The notes under the pieces were generated by a model, which searched no databases, was not told the origin of the DNA, and saw only the letters and a list, made by a program, of their open reading frames with translations. From contig CM077820.1 of the NCBI GenBank assembly GCA_039720395.1, positions 51,327,666 to 51,391,665 of the forward strand: 64,000 nt of DNA, given 5' to 3'. How positions within the stretch are numbered: position 1 is the stretch's first letter; the number at the start of each line of letters is the position of its first letter. Both the position numbers and the translations under genes were made by a program. This document shows, one piece after another, positions 22,340 to 33,358 of this stretch. The stretch comes from Liquidambar formosana. Lineage: Eukaryota > Streptophyta > Magnoliopsida > Saxifragales > Altingiaceae.

Positions 22340-22645
22340 CACTACATACAATCCCATACAACAGAAAGCGATGATGAAGCTCCGTCCGCCATCCATGGAG
22401 GTGCTTTGCCGACGAGTCTTCTCCGTCTTCTCCCTCTGCATCTCCGGCACTTCCTCAGCAAACGGATCTGAAGCGGAAGAACCCCTCACCAGACCGTCGA
22501 GGGAGTCGAGGATGGCTGCTGCTTTAGTCGCCGGTGAGTTGAGGGATGGCGATGTCCGTTGAAGAGGGCTGGAGAAGAACAATCGTGAGGGCGAGGGCGA
22601 GGGCGAGGGCTGGAAATCGTATTGTGTTTTGGGGAGAAGGGACAT
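22340..22645 (-). CDS. Unidentified first-exon-like ORF
   Basis: A minus-strand ATG at 22645 opens 102 codons beginning MSLLPKTQYDFQPSPSPS. The P-S repeat comes from a four-copy GAGGGC hexamer. Then comes SLNSPATKAAAILDSLDGLV and an acidic/basic stretch. The exon can end at GTAGTG|GTATGAG (donor at 22339). Base composition is GC-richer than the neighbours and the codons look gene-like. The serine/proline-rich start could be an organelle transit peptide. I do not recognise the family or a second exon. It lies upstream of and divergent from DUF295 locus A. Confidence 0.45.
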
Positions 22646-22713
22646 AAGCTGGAATTACAAATTTTTGTTCCTCAAAACAAAGGGCACGCTTGTCTTTTAC
22701 CTTTATGGTTAGC

Positions 22714-22900
22714 AGAAGTAGGAGAAAAACTTCAATGTAACTGTGATAGGGTCAGGTAGTGTTACAAGCCAATAGGGGGCTTGCAAAGTGAGATTGTCAG
22801 TGTACTTTTTGGCCCACAATCCCACTTTGCAAACCTCCTATTGGCTTGTAATATCACCTAGTCCTATCACAGTTACATTGAAGTGTTTCTCCGGGAGTAG
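22714..22900. repeat. Foldback (hairpin) element between divergent genes
   Basis: The left arm (about 22714-22795, with caatgtaactgtgatagggt) and the right arm (about 22815-22900) are inverted copies about 80 bp long with roughly 85% identity, around a ~20-bp loop. This is typical of a short MITE. Transcription across it would give a long hairpin. Confidence 0.75.
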
Positions 22901-22964
22901 ATGAGGAGTAGGGATAGGAAACTGGTAAGGGAAATATATATTCGTATTTACTCCACAGTAATTA

Positions 22965-23060
22965 CTCCGCCGTAAACTCGTTCTGTCAGACACGGAAGAA
23001 GAGACGGACTCCTCTCTCTCTCTCGCTCGCTCGCTCGCTCTGAGCCTCTGAGCCTCTGAG
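22965..23060 (+). promoter_or_regulatory. 5'UTR exon of DUF295 locus A
   Basis: A CT-rich leader (tctctctctcgctcgctcgctcg) is followed by repeated gagcctct and ends at CTGAG|GTAGGT. Locus C has the same arrangement at 44815-44885 (ctctctgag|gtagt), with a similar upstream block (ggaaatatat plus attcgt). The transcription start is a guess; the donor at 23060/23061 is well supported by the paralogue comparison. Confidence 0.6.
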
Positions 23061-24362
23061 GTAGGTCTAAAGCTTTTCCTTTGGTTTATATTTTGAAAGA
23101 TTTAACATTCCATTTAGCTTTATATGCTGGAGAAAAGAGAGGATATTTTGTGGCATATATTCTTCTTGTTTTGAATTTATATTTCACACGTCTGTGTAGA
23201 TCAGATAGTTGCAGTGTTTTAATAATATTTCTTGTTGAAGATTTCTGAATTGTAGAGGGTGGTTTTGATTAAATTTTATAAAACCGTTAGTGGATTTGAG
23301 TTTGAATCATATTTTAATACTTTTTGGTGGCATGAATTGAAGTAGGAAGACGATATTGCTGATGCTATGTAGTTTATGGGTACGTGATTTTTTTTTTTTT
23401 TTTAAATTTTAAATTTTTATGTTTTGAATCTTGGGATTTCGGGTAGGCTGCTTTAGAACCCACTCTAGGGCTTCCTTTTTTTCTTTTCGGAACTGGCTGG
23501 CCTATTCCTTAGCTTGGGTGATCTTGACACCAGCTGCAACATTGATTGATTTGTAATGATTGCAAAGTTTATTGTGCATGTCTATGTATTTATGTGCACT
23601 CGTTTCGACTCCTTGTACTCCAAAGGGACCAGTCACCTACCTGGTGGTTCCCGGTGGATTACGCTCTCAAGTGGGCAATGGCCTTGCTTGAGATAAGGGA
23701 ATAGTTGGGCAAAAGGTCTGGACACCGTGAGGCGATAACAAACAAAAAAAAAATTGTCTATGTAAGTGTTTTTAAGCATATGTATTATTGTTTTCAATGG
23801 AGTGCTTTGTGACTTTGATCATAGTAGTTGATTGGTATGTTTAAGTTTGAATCAGCATTTAGGTGTTCAAATGGAAATCAAATAATTTTAGTGTATTTTA
23901 CATAGTATTGAAGGTACAAATATATCATCTTGAATTAACAAAATTCAAGATAAAGATGAATCCTATTTAAGTATCATTATACCCCAGAAACCTAATTTTA
24001 TAATTCTAATTATCCAGAAAATATATTATGAAATGAGGGTTTTTTCCTAAATGCCTACATTGTGGAGTGGAAGTGAAAGTAGATATTGTAACAGGGATAC
24101 AAAAGCGTGAATGTGTGTATGGTGGTTTGAATGGTTTAAATTTCTGTTTATGTAGATGTTAACTGTGAGGCTTTTAGTTTAGCAATTGATGATTTACTAT
24201 TTATTGCTTTATGTGACATTACACATCAAATTTTAGTTGAATGTGGGATACCAATTTGATTATTTTCGGATGGCATTCTAAGTGAAAATATTAAGATGTT
24301 GTATAGTATTTATCATTTAGTTTAGTATTAGACAAAGTAGAGCATAATTATTGGAAAATATA

Positions 24363-24969
24363 GAATGAAGCACGGTACTCCAAAACCCCAAAGAATTTGT
24401 ACTGTATCCGTATCGGAGACTGATACACTTAGGATACTGTCCTAATGTATCTCAATAGTAACAGACAATGCCATGTTATCGGTTATGCCTCGGATACTCC
24501 TTGGATATGCAAGGGATATGTTCAGACGATCCAACACGATGTAGGTTGTTGGAGGAGATGCTTTTGATCCATTTGAAGTTTATAGAATATTTGAGATTGC
24601 AAATCTCTTGCTCGATGAATTGGATATGAAGGTTGTGCTTTTCACTGATGAAGGAGATGGCAATGATGATGATGATATTACTTGTTAAGTTGTTCGAGTC
24701 GAGGCAACTTAAAAGTTGAAAATTTAAATGAATCTCTGTGTGTGTTGAAATGAAAGATGGATATCATTGATGATGTATTGATGTCCATTTTTCATTTCTC
24801 TTACACGAATGGTTAGATGATTATTTTGTTATGTTGATGCTATTTTGGGGGTGTTTTTAGGAATGATGAACATGGCTGATGTCTAAAGATGTGTTCTTTG
24901 GTCATTTATTCTTGCATATTAGCTAATTTTGTAGATGTTTTTTTTTAAAAAATTTTTAATTTATATATA

Positions 24970-25025
<56 letters not shown>

Positions 25026-25113
25026 ATCCCATCGTATAATCGTATATCCTACATTTTTTTAGAATTTCTGAAATGGTGTATCCTTATCGTGTCCGTATTT
25101 GTGCTTCTTTAGG
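24363..25113. mobile_element. Inverted-repeat element with GAAGCAC termini, inside the intron
   Basis: The left end gaatgaagcacggtac and the right end (inverted) taaagaagcacaaatac suggest short TIRs. An (AT)n tract of about 58 bp lies within (24963-25021). A related element is at 27461-28437. No target duplication is evident. Confidence 0.4.
24963..25021. repeat. (AT)n microsatellite, ~58 bp
   Basis: A long AT dinucleotide run within the intron of locus A. Confidence 0.9.
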
Positions 25114-25804
25114 CCTAAAAAAAGCCTACATCTTTGATCCAACATCACCTAGCAAAGAACTCAAGTTGCCTTTGGAGTGGATTGTTCATTTCCCTTTACT
25201 ATAGCACACATTGATCGAGATGATCATTTTGTTCCCTAAGTTGAGATGAAGAGATTATTCTACAGAGTAAATGATGGTTGTGTTACCAAAAAATGATGTT
25301 CAATGATGAGGAGAAATCTGTCTCCTTTTTTTTTTTGGCTGTCTGTATATATATATATATATAATTTTAATTATTTTTTTTCCCAAACGTGTACAATATA
25401 AAGTGATCTAAAGTTCCCCGCGAAAGAATTTTTATTGCATTACTTAGCAAGCAAAATTTTCCCCATTTTTTTTTATAAATATTTTTAGTTGAAAGGAGTA
25501 CTTCTGTCTCAAAATATGAGTAGTCTTCATTACTTGTCAACCATAACTGATTGTAGATAACATTCCTTGTACTGTTCTACATCAACTTGTCTATTGACTC
25601 CAATGTCATTGAATTTTTAATTTATTTTTTCCACTTCTGAAGGTTGATGGAGAATTTTAGAATACTTAGTTTGCTAACAGGGCTTGCATTATTTTTTCTT
25701 TTTTTTTCCTTTTTTTTTTTCCTGTACTAACAGCTGTCAAAACTTCCTTTTAGGCTTCTTTACTTATTGAAGATCTTTAGTGACTCGCAGGGAAGAAGAC
25801 AACA

Positions 25805-26938
25805 ATGACAATGGAGGAAGCTGGAGAGAGATGCTGGTCTGATCTTCCAAGTGATATTCTTAATTTGATTAAAACACGGCTTTTTGGTACAGACCTTAGT
25901 TTTTTTCATGTGGTTTGCCGTGCATGGCAATCAGTTCCCTCTAAAGTCCCTTCCCCGGTCCAGTTGACCCAACCTTCTATCACATTTTCGGCTATGATTC
26001 AATCTCCTATGCTTATGTTTTCTGGACGTGACCACTCAATGTGCAATTTTTATCACCCTATATACAACACCACTTATATCATGGAGGTCCCAGAAATAGC
26101 CAGTGCAACAATACGCTACTCAAAAGATGGTTGGTTGCTTCTGTCTCAAGGCAAACATGCAATGTTCTTCTTCAACCCTTTCACAAAGGAAAGAATTGAT
26201 CTTCCTGATTTACGTTTCAAATATAGATTCAAAGTTATTGCTTTCTCGTCTCTTCCTACATTAGCAGACTGTATAGTTTTTGGTATAGTCAGTGACTTAC
26301 CAGAAAAAACTTGTTTTAACTTCATTCGTCATGGGGAAAGTACTTGGCATGAATGTATTGTTGAGAACATTTTAATGTTCCAGCCGTTCTATGGTAATCC
26401 AGTTTTTTACGATGGTGTTTTCTATTGTCTGGGTGAAGATGGGAACTTGGGAATTTTTGACCCCAAACAAGAAGATGAATGTGCTTGGACTGTTCTTGCC
26501 AGGCCCAAACAACCCTGCGTTTCGATCAGGAGAAACTATTTGGCTGAGTGCAATGGGGAGTTGGTGTCAGTATTTGAGTGTCAAGTACAAAAATTGTTAG
26601 AGGTTTTCAGGCTTGATCGTTCGGTGATGGCTTGGAAGAAATTAAGCACCATTGAAAATAATATGTTGTTTTTAAGTGCGACCACATCGTTTTCAGTAAC
26701 AAGTGCAGCAATGGAAGTTCTTGGAATGGGAAACAAAATATATCTTCCAAGGTTTAGCAGCAACAATTGTGTATTCTATTCTCTTGTGTCAGGCAAGTTT
26801 CATTCGTTCGGGATTGGTTACTGCAATGAGAACTGTTATAACACCACAGAAAAGAAGCATTGCACTTGGATTCAACCCAGCTTCAAGGTACATACCAATG
26901 AAGAGCTCCACTGGAACCGGCGTCCAATTGATTATTAG
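25805..26938 (+). CDS. F-box/DUF295 (kelch-like) protein, locus A
   Basis: This is a 377-residue, intronless coding exon. Residues 10-43 form an F-box (CWSDLPSDILNLIKTRLF, then L-S-F-F-H-V-V-C-R-A-W), which in this family docks to SKP1 in SCF ubiquitin ligases. From about residue 65 the chain follows the DUF295 beta-propeller pattern (YSKDGWLLLS at 105-114, FFFNPFTKERIDLP at 121-134, P-V-F-Y-D-G-V-F-Y-C-L-G at 199-210, GNKIYLP at 309-315). It resembles the plant F-box/kelch-repeat At1g57790-like group, and the length fits. A second ATG lies two codons downstream. AATAAA signals occur at 27123 and 27186. The ORF has no defect, so the gene is likely functional, but its substrate is unknown. Confidence 0.9.
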   Translation: MTMEEAGERCWSDLPSDILNLIKTRLFGTDLSFFHVVCRAWQSVPSKVPSPVQLTQPSITFSAMIQSPMLMFSGRDHSMCNFYHPIYNTTYIMEVPEIASATIRYSKDGWLLLSQGKHAMFFFNPFTKERIDLPDLRFKYRFKVIAFSSLPTLADCIVFGIVSDLPEKTCFNFIRHGESTWHECIVENILMFQPFYGNPVFYDGVFYCLGEDGNLGIFDPKQEDECAWTVLARPKQPCVSIRRNYLAECNGELVSVFECQVQKLLEVFRLDRSVMAWKKLSTIENNMLFLSATTSFSVTSAAMEVLGMGNKIYLPRFSSNNCVFYSLVSGKFHSFGIGYCNENCYNTTEKKHCTWIQPSFKVHTNEELHWNRRPIDY

Positions 26939-27119
26939 GTCGTGGAGCAATTTTAAACAGGTGCAGTACGTGAGAGTATTGTGTTTTTTGTTCATATGAG
27001 ATGCATGGGATTGTTTCCCATTTTTTTCTAGATTATGAAGACATGTATGGAATAATTATAAGATGGTTTGTGCCCTGAGAGTGGCATTCTAGATATATGG
27101 TCACTTTCCTTTGTTTTCG

Positions 27120-27192
27120 AACAATAAATTTATATGAGATGAATGATATCTATATACACTTCCTACTAGAGTACTTTTCATGCCTAATAAAA
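27120..27192 (+). terminator. Polyadenylation signals of locus A
   Basis: AATAAA occurs at 27123-27128 and 27186-27191, within 260 bp of the stop codon. These are plausible near-upstream elements; no cleavage site can be proven. Confidence 0.45.
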
Positions 27193-27460
27193 TGTGGACT
27201 GAAAGATTTAAATGATCCCTGTTTTCAATATCCTTTTGGCAAGGGATGGCAATCCGAAGATGTTGCCTAAGAATGGACTGGCTTTGGACAATTTAGTGTT
27301 GCCCAAATTTGAAGTCAAATATGGCCATCTGGGCATGGGTGGTCAGTCAGTTTGGGCAACGCAACCTAACTTGTTTAAAGTCAAGTGTATCTGTATCATT
27401 ATCAATGGGCCGTGGGATATATCCATTTATGATAGCAGTAATTTTAATAGGAAGGGGGCG

Positions 27461-28269
27461 GCCTAGGAAGCATAGACACGCCTAAAATGGTGTCGTGGCT
27501 ATGTCCAACACGTGTCGGATACAGACACGCCTCCGACACGTGTTGGACACGGTTCCAAAGGGTCCGAAAAATAGAAAAATAAAAAAATAATCGGACACAG
27601 CTCCGACACGGCTCCAACACTTGCGAGATACGGTTCAGACACTTTGCGGACACGGTATGAGAAGTTAACAAGGCATTCATCGTCCCCGGACATCCACAGT
27701 ATGTCGGAAAAATCAACTAGAAAAAAGAGAAGAAAAAGAAAGAAACGTTGCGTCACAGTTGCCGGAGTTGGACAAATCATCTCTGCAAACTGTCAGCGTG
27801 GCAGTGTAAGCCTCCCTTCTCTCTCCGATCTCTCCATCGCTCTCTTTTCTCCCTGCTTTTCTCGGTGCTTGGACGCTTGAAGAAGACTAGAATGGTGTGA
27901 CCTGGTTTTCTTGGAGCTTGGACGGTTGGAGAAGTCTAGAAGAGTGTGCCACAGCTGTAAAGTGCCTTTTTGATACCAGATCCAGTTTTATGGTTTCCCT
28001 TTCTAACCATAGTTAGTCTTTAAAAAAACTTAAAAGTGTTCTGCCTTTACAGAACAATGATTTTGTACATGGGGCGTACGCCCCTTATGATAGAATGCAA
28101 AAAAATCAAAACACTTAAGTATCCAAGGCATTTTTTAAAACAATTACCCCATACATATATATACATATACAATTCTATACATATATAATTATAAATATAC
28201 ATATGTAGTTATAAATGTACAATTACCATTATATACATATATAATTATAAATATATAAATATATAACTA

Positions 28270-28319
<50 letters not shown>

Positions 28320-28437
28320 TTATTTATTTATTGCCGTATCCCTACCGTGTCGTGTCCTGAGTTTTTCAAAAGTTGCCATGTCAAGATGTTCGTGTCGTGT
28401 CGTAACTGTGTCCCATGTCCGTGTCCGTGCTTCTTAG
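27461..28437. mobile_element. Inverted-repeat element with CCTA-GAAGCA termini
   Basis: The left end cctaggaagcatagacacg (27462) and the inverted right end ccctaagaagcacggacacg (28437) form TIRs. Both ends are rich in gacacg repeats (acacgtgtcggatacagaca and similar). It contains (AT)n at about 28275-28314. It is related to the element in the locus A intron. Confidence 0.6.
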
Positions 28438-28639
28438 GGAGCGGCTATTGCAACCCCCAAAATTATTTCTTCCCCCAACACCCCCCCACCCGGCCGCCCG
28501 CGCATGCGATTTCCTTACCCCCCAAATTTACATACCCACCCCACGAAAAGACTAAAATACCCCTCCTTCCTAATAACCTCTAGCCCTTCTCACCCATTCC
28601 ACTCTCCCACACAAGGATCTGGAAGAACCCATCGGCTAG

Positions 28640-29240
28640 GAAGGGCGACTGGTGAGAACTTTTCACCTGCCTATTCTTCTTCTCCTCTTTTTTCTTTCTT
28701 TCTTTCCTTTCTTTTTTTTTTTTTTTTTTTCGTTAGATCTATGGGATGAGGTTTTTTTTTCAAAACCTCCATTTTTTCCAGCAAGGGAGGTTCTTCCTCT
28801 TCTCCTCTTCTTTCTTTCTTTCTTTCTTTTTTTTTTTTCCTCTGCTGGTTAGATCTGTGTGTTTTCCGGCAGGGGAGGTTTTTTTTTCAAAACCTCCATT
28901 TTTCCCGGTGATGGGAAGGAAGAGAAAGAAAAGGAAAGAAAAAAAAGAGGGCTGCTGACGGGAGGGAAGAGGAGAAGAAAAGGAAAAGAAAAGGAAGGAA
29001 AAAAAAAAAAAAAAAAGGAAGAAGAAGAAGAGAAGAATAGGGCTGCTGACGGGAGGGAGGGAGGGCCGGCAAGCCAAAACCTCCATTTTTTCCAGCGATG
29101 GGAGGGAAGAGAAAGAAAAGGAAAGAAAAAAAAGAGGGCTACCGACAGGAGGGAAGAGGGAAAAAAAAAAAAAGAAGAAGAAGAAGAAGAAGAAGAAGAA
29201 AGAGAAGAAGAGGGCTACCGACGGGAGGGAAGGCTGCCCT
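28640..29240. repeat. Polypyrimidine/polypurine tract with repeated blocks
   Basis: C/T-rich DNA switches to G/A-rich DNA near 28900. The block caaaacctccatttt(t)tcc recurs at about 28759, 28890 and 29078. The G/A-rich unit gggctgctgacgggaggga and its variants recur at about 28949, 29040, 29136 and 29209. Long frames here are artefacts of low complexity. Confidence 0.8.
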
Positions 29241-29351
29241 CACCGTCGCCGATGGGGTGGGGTGCCAGAGAGAGTCATCGGACTTGTGAGAAAGGGGATG
29301 GGTGGGGGGTACTTAAGCCCTTTTTGGTAATTTTGTATAATAATTTTTCTA

Positions 29352-29785
29352 ATTAAAAAATAGGCCAGGCTATTGCCACCACATAAAATACTCTAAGCCT
29401 CCCATTTAATTTACATTTTTAAGGTTTTATGAAAAATATAAAAAATAATTATGAAAACTAATCACATAGTCTACTAAAACACATCATTTTGGACAACTTT
29501 GTACGAGAGAGTTTTTCCAAGATCTATCATTTAAGTAGACTTTTTGGAAATTTTTCATGAAAAATGAAATAGCGATTGTAAATGGCCAAAAAGTCTGCTT
29601 AAATGATAGATTTTGGAAAAAATTTCTTCTACAATGTTGTTTAGAATGATGTTTTTTAGTGAACAATACTATTAATTTTTGTAAAAATCTTTTTATATTT
29701 TTCATAAAACCTCAAAAAATATAAGCTAATGGAGGGCTTTGAGTACTTTATGTGGTGGCAATAGCCTCACTCTTAAAAAATATAG
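29352..29785. mobile_element. Nested MITE with ~140-bp inverted repeats
   Basis: The termini ggctattgccaccacataaa at about 29369 and inverted near 29763 extend into arms of more than 100 bp. The flanks ttaaaaaata-like (about 29352-29361 and 29774-29784) look like a 9-10-bp target duplication. A truncated relative lies at about 55930-56165. Confidence 0.7.
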
Positions 29786-29825
29786 GGGTCAACTTATTAG
29801 TTTGGAGGTTGCAATAACCGTTCCC

Positions 29826-30060
29826 TAATAGGAATTCTTGTCCAGGATTAGGAATGAGGCTATGTGGGAATGAGAACGATACTCTTTGTGACAAACCCAC
29901 CCCCATCCTCCCTTCTCTCTTGGGTAGGAATGAGATACTCTGATTCTGTATATTTTATGATTTTTATTCCAGGATTCTTATTCCAAGGGTGGATTGAAAA
30001 AAATGTGATTCGAATCAAATAACTCATCCACATCACACTTACCAATTAGCACAAATGCAC
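29826..30060. mobile_element. MITE-like sequence related to 21486-21720
   Basis: It shares g-g-a-a-t-g-a-g-type motifs and the downstream caccacctcctca block with the sequence near 21700. It directly follows the preceding TIR element. Ends are uncertain. Confidence 0.3.
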
Positions 30061-30136
30061 CACCTCCTCATACCCAGCCATCACTGCCATTTAACATTAC
30101 CAATCATTCATACCACCACCTATTGATTATAAGGAG

Positions 30137-31260
30137 GTAAAGATTAACCTTGTTATGATATTCTTAATGCCTCGTATCAGTTAAGTATGAGCTTGATTGT
30201 TTATAGATTAACTCTTGGACATTCTCCCATTGCAAATCGATTTTCAAAGATGAGTTCTATCAATGGGTTTGTCATCTACAAAAGGGGTGAAGCTGCTAAA
30301 GAGAAAAGACTATAATCGAATCAATATTGATAGAGTGAGCTATATATCGTGGATGCTAACTATGGAAGTGTTGCATTTTGTTACGATCTTGATACACCAC
30401 ATTAGTTAACTATCGATTTAAACCTAGGGTTCATAGCAACCGTCCATCAAACTCAAGTTAATGTCCAATATAAATTTAACTAATATGGATGATGATCAGG
30501 TAAGCATATACTGATATAACTTATATTAACACTCGTATTGAGAGTTGTACTTTGTGCATTAAGGGAATATGAGGTATATTGGACCAATACGAGGGATACA
30601 ACCCTTAATATATAGTATGAATATAATTTATATCAACATGTGCTGATAAGAACATAACTGTAACTAATATTACTTAACCCAAAGAAAATTTAAGAAAAAG
30701 ATAAGATGTCGTGCATCCTTCTTGAGGTAGGGAATCAGTTCATGAAGAAAGAAAAAAAACAAAGGAAAATGCTACTTTACCCAACTTTTGCCACCTACTT
30801 TTTACCCATCCATCTTATGTGTTGAAAGTGTATAAGTGAAAGCAAACACATAGAGACCAATGTGGAATAAGGAGAAACTGCCACATATAGATGGGTGAGA
30901 GAATATGGATGAAATAGCATTTTCCAAAAAAAAAAAAAAAAAAAAAGACTTTTTGGGCAGTACACTTCACTTTCCGTTTTGATATTACGAAATTGCGGAG
31001 CAACTGGAAAACAGTCGCTAAAAGGTGATTTCCATCAATTTGAATTTTTTAAAAAAGTAATTTCAATTTTTATATATTTATTTATTTTTTGGTCAAACGA
31101 AGGTATCCAAGTCCCAAGTCCTTGGCCAGACTAGTCGTCGGGCTTCATAGACGAAGGAGTAGGAAAAGGAAATTTTGAGGAGGGATTAAAAAATGGGTAC
31201 GCACTAGTAAATTCCAATTAGACTGTAACTTGGAATTTCGTGGTTAACCGTTCTCTTGCT
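30137..31260. repeat. Duplicated three-part module, copy 2
   Basis: Blocks 1 and 2 (30137-30490) align with 11587-12110, and block 3 (about 30945-31260) aligns with 12190-12480. The ~450 bp between them are expanded. Block 3 runs straight into the 5'UTR-like exon of relic locus B, which suggests it was its promoter region. Confidence 0.65.
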
Positions 31261-31261
31261 C

Positions 31262-31344
31262 ACTTCTTCTTCGAATTGATCAGGACGCTTGGCTTTTCTT
31301 GGTGCCTTTGTGCTAGAAGGGTGGCCAAACTTTCTCTCTGTGAG
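31262..31344 (+). pseudogene. 5'UTR-like exon of relic DUF295 locus B
   Basis: The sequence ends tctctctgtgag|gtacttcg, matching the leader ends of loci A and C (CTGAG|GTA). It has no coding part. The expected DUF295 exon is not found before the hAT MITE and module copy 3. Confidence 0.45.
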
Positions 31345-31559
31345 GTACTTCGATCTCAAAATTAAATCCCTCTCTCTCTCTCTCTCTATTTTATTTTATT
31401 TAAAAAATTTTCCCCAAGAAAAAGGGCATCAAGCATCATAGAGTAACCAAGGATCCCAATTAGGTTGGCACCCAAGGGAGATCCAAATCACGTGCTATTA
31501 GCCTATATTATTAATTGAAATAAAATAAATAGCAATACAAAGAAAAAAAATAAAAGGAA

Positions 31560-32905
31560 TATTGTCTGTCTTGATGGCTTAAAAATGCCACAATCCAGCT
31601 CACAGAGACAATAAGCCAAATTTAAGAGGTAAATCTCTAGAATGACAAGCCAAGCATATCTATTTCTACTTCTTTAGCTGCAAAACCTGGATCATTAGAC
31701 CACCAAGTAAGTTGGGTACAAGAAATAGCATGATTAGCCACTTTATCCGCAACACAATTCCCTCTCGATATACATAGGAAAAAACCACCTTCATCTTTTG
31801 AATAGTCAACAAACAGTTCCTCCATTTATTAATCAGAGACTAAGGAAGTCAATAACCCTAATTGCGAAGACAAGATATAACAGAAGTGGAATCACATTCC
31901 ATTCATAAGTTATGCCAACCATTATCCTAAGCAAAGCGTACAGCTAAAATAACTCCCATAAGTTCTGCAAAAAAGGCTGAATGAGTACCTAAGCTCAAGC
32001 CAAAGAGACCTTGCACAAAACCCCTATAAGTCCTGAAGATACCACCAGTAGCTGAAGGACCCGGATACCACCAGTATTTACTTTAGCCCAATTAGGAGGG
32101 GGAATCCAATGAACGGGAATGATTTTTGGAGCTTTTCTTGGAATCCCAGCCAATGATAGAGACTTGAGAATTTGAAAATCCAAAACAGAGTATCCCATAC
32201 AAGAGGAAATGAATCTACTCCCATGTCTAATCCATGCAACAATGTTACAAGTGGCCTGATGAAATGAGGTACATTTGTTCTCAAACTAAGGTCATTGCGT
32301 GCTTTCCAGATCATCAAAAGAGTGCTAGTAATAGCTAAGCGCCAGACATCAGTAAGTTGTGAACCGAAAGAATGCTTGAGAAAGTGTCTTAAGCAAGAAG
32401 AAACTGAAGAGTGGACAACTAAGCTTATTGAAAAAAGAGAGTATCCATTGCCAAAGCTGCCTTGCAAAGTAACAGTAAAAAAAGAGATGCCAAGCATCCT
32501 CAGAGATAGAAGGGATAGTGCAAAGACCACAACAAGAAACAATAGTCATGCCTCGGGCCTTCAGATTATCATCGATCAGTGGGGAGTTTATTGTAATAAA
32601 GCCGTAAAAACAAGAGAGATCTTCTTGGAGGAATATATTTCTGGCAGATTTGCTTACCCCATAGAACATGATTATGAGATTGCCGCAAAAAAGAGTAAGC
32701 ATCTTTAAAATGATCTGCTGTTGGGGACTCAGGAAGAGTAGTACTCAGAATTTCAGCACTAAGATGAGGAAAATCAACAACCCAGTTTGGTAAAGACCAA
32801 TGTTAAGAGTCAATAAAATCTGCAACAGAAGCATTAAAATTCCTTGCATCCGCTGGAGGAGAGAATCTAGAGAATAAAGGACCCTCAGGCAACCAGTGGC
32901 GATGC
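31560..32905 (-). mobile_element. LINE 3' half (zf-RVT and RNase H) in the relic intron of locus B
   Basis: On the minus strand, a zf-RVT-like region (about 32702-32349; S-E-D-A-W-H-L-F-F-Y-C) is followed by W-K-A-R-N-D-L-S-L. Then come an RNase H start (NWAKVNTGG, about 32100) and its end RGNCVADKVANHA (about 31740). Several frames are needed, and endonuclease and RT are absent. Intron-like DNA resumes at about 32930. Confidence 0.75.
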
Positions 32906-32924
32906 CAAATAGTTTAATCTCAAG

Positions 32925-33070
32925 AATAGTTTAATCTTTTGTTCAGCATTATATACTGGAGAAAATATTGGTAGCATATGTTCTTTCTTGTATGAATAAA
33001 AAGATAAATATGGCTGATTCTTTGTAGTTTATGGTGTACGGATTTTAAGTTATTGTGTAAGTATTAGAAT
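32925..33070 (+). pseudogene. Intron relic of locus B
   Basis: The stretch cagcattatatactggagaa through catatgttctttcttg, and then tttgtagtttatggtgtacg, align with 23115-23170 and 23365-23385 in the locus A intron. This supports a third, decayed copy of the same gene start. The following 280 bp (33090-33366) contain a possible exon but nothing recognisable. Confidence 0.5.
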
Positions 33071-33358
33071 ATTCTTGAATTTATAGTCGGTGTCGAGATT
33101 TGTGGCTACAAGAAGGGCAGTTGGCCTTGTGGAGAAGAAGAAAGCAGTAAATTTTTTGAATATGTTGTTTTACCTGATGCATCCAATCCCAAAGCTGAAT
33201 TAAGTCTCCAGTTATGTAGCCTTACTGGGTGTCCTCAGAGCCGCAATGGACATATATTGTTGTTGCAAATGACTGGAGTGGGATCTCTCCATCTGGGTTT
33301 CTTTCTTTTCACAATTTACCAAATTCTTGGGGAACAAATGAAAGTAAATTTAGTATTA

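Larger units (their letters stand above)
23061..25733 (+). other. 5'UTR intron of locus A
   Basis: The intron runs from GTAGGT to a poly-pyrimidine tract and ctgtactaacag. The last ~200 bp (about 25550-25745) align with 48560-48745 in locus C, including the acceptor context aacag|ctgtc. It holds an inverted-repeat element at about 24363-25113. Later AGs at 25753 and 25790 are alternative acceptors. Confidence 0.55.
28434..29826. mobile_element. Inverted-repeat element with TTAGGGA-CGG termini, 1.39 kb
   Basis: The left end ttagggagcggctattgcaa and the inverted right end ttagggaacggttattgcaa match at 18 of 20 bases and continue as acc-c-ccaaa. It abuts the previous element directly. Its interior (28640-29290) is a strand-biased purine/pyrimidine tract built of three imperfect repeats around caaaacctccatttt. 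A second, smaller inverted-repeat element is nested in it. Confidence 0.65.

Noticed and set aside
26391..26999. Out-of-frame ORFs within locus A
   Set aside because: Shadows of the F-box/DUF295 frame, which has clear domain matches.
27644..27880. 78-codon plus-strand ORF with K/R run
   Set aside because: Sits inside an inverted-repeat element, with no known domain.
28504..29356. Several long ORFs (up to 165 codons) on both strands
   Set aside because: They come from a polypurine/polypyrimidine tract; the translations are K/E/R or F/L/S strings with no domain.
32295..32708. 137-codon plus-strand ORF
   Set aside because: Antisense to the zf-RVT region of the LINE fragment.
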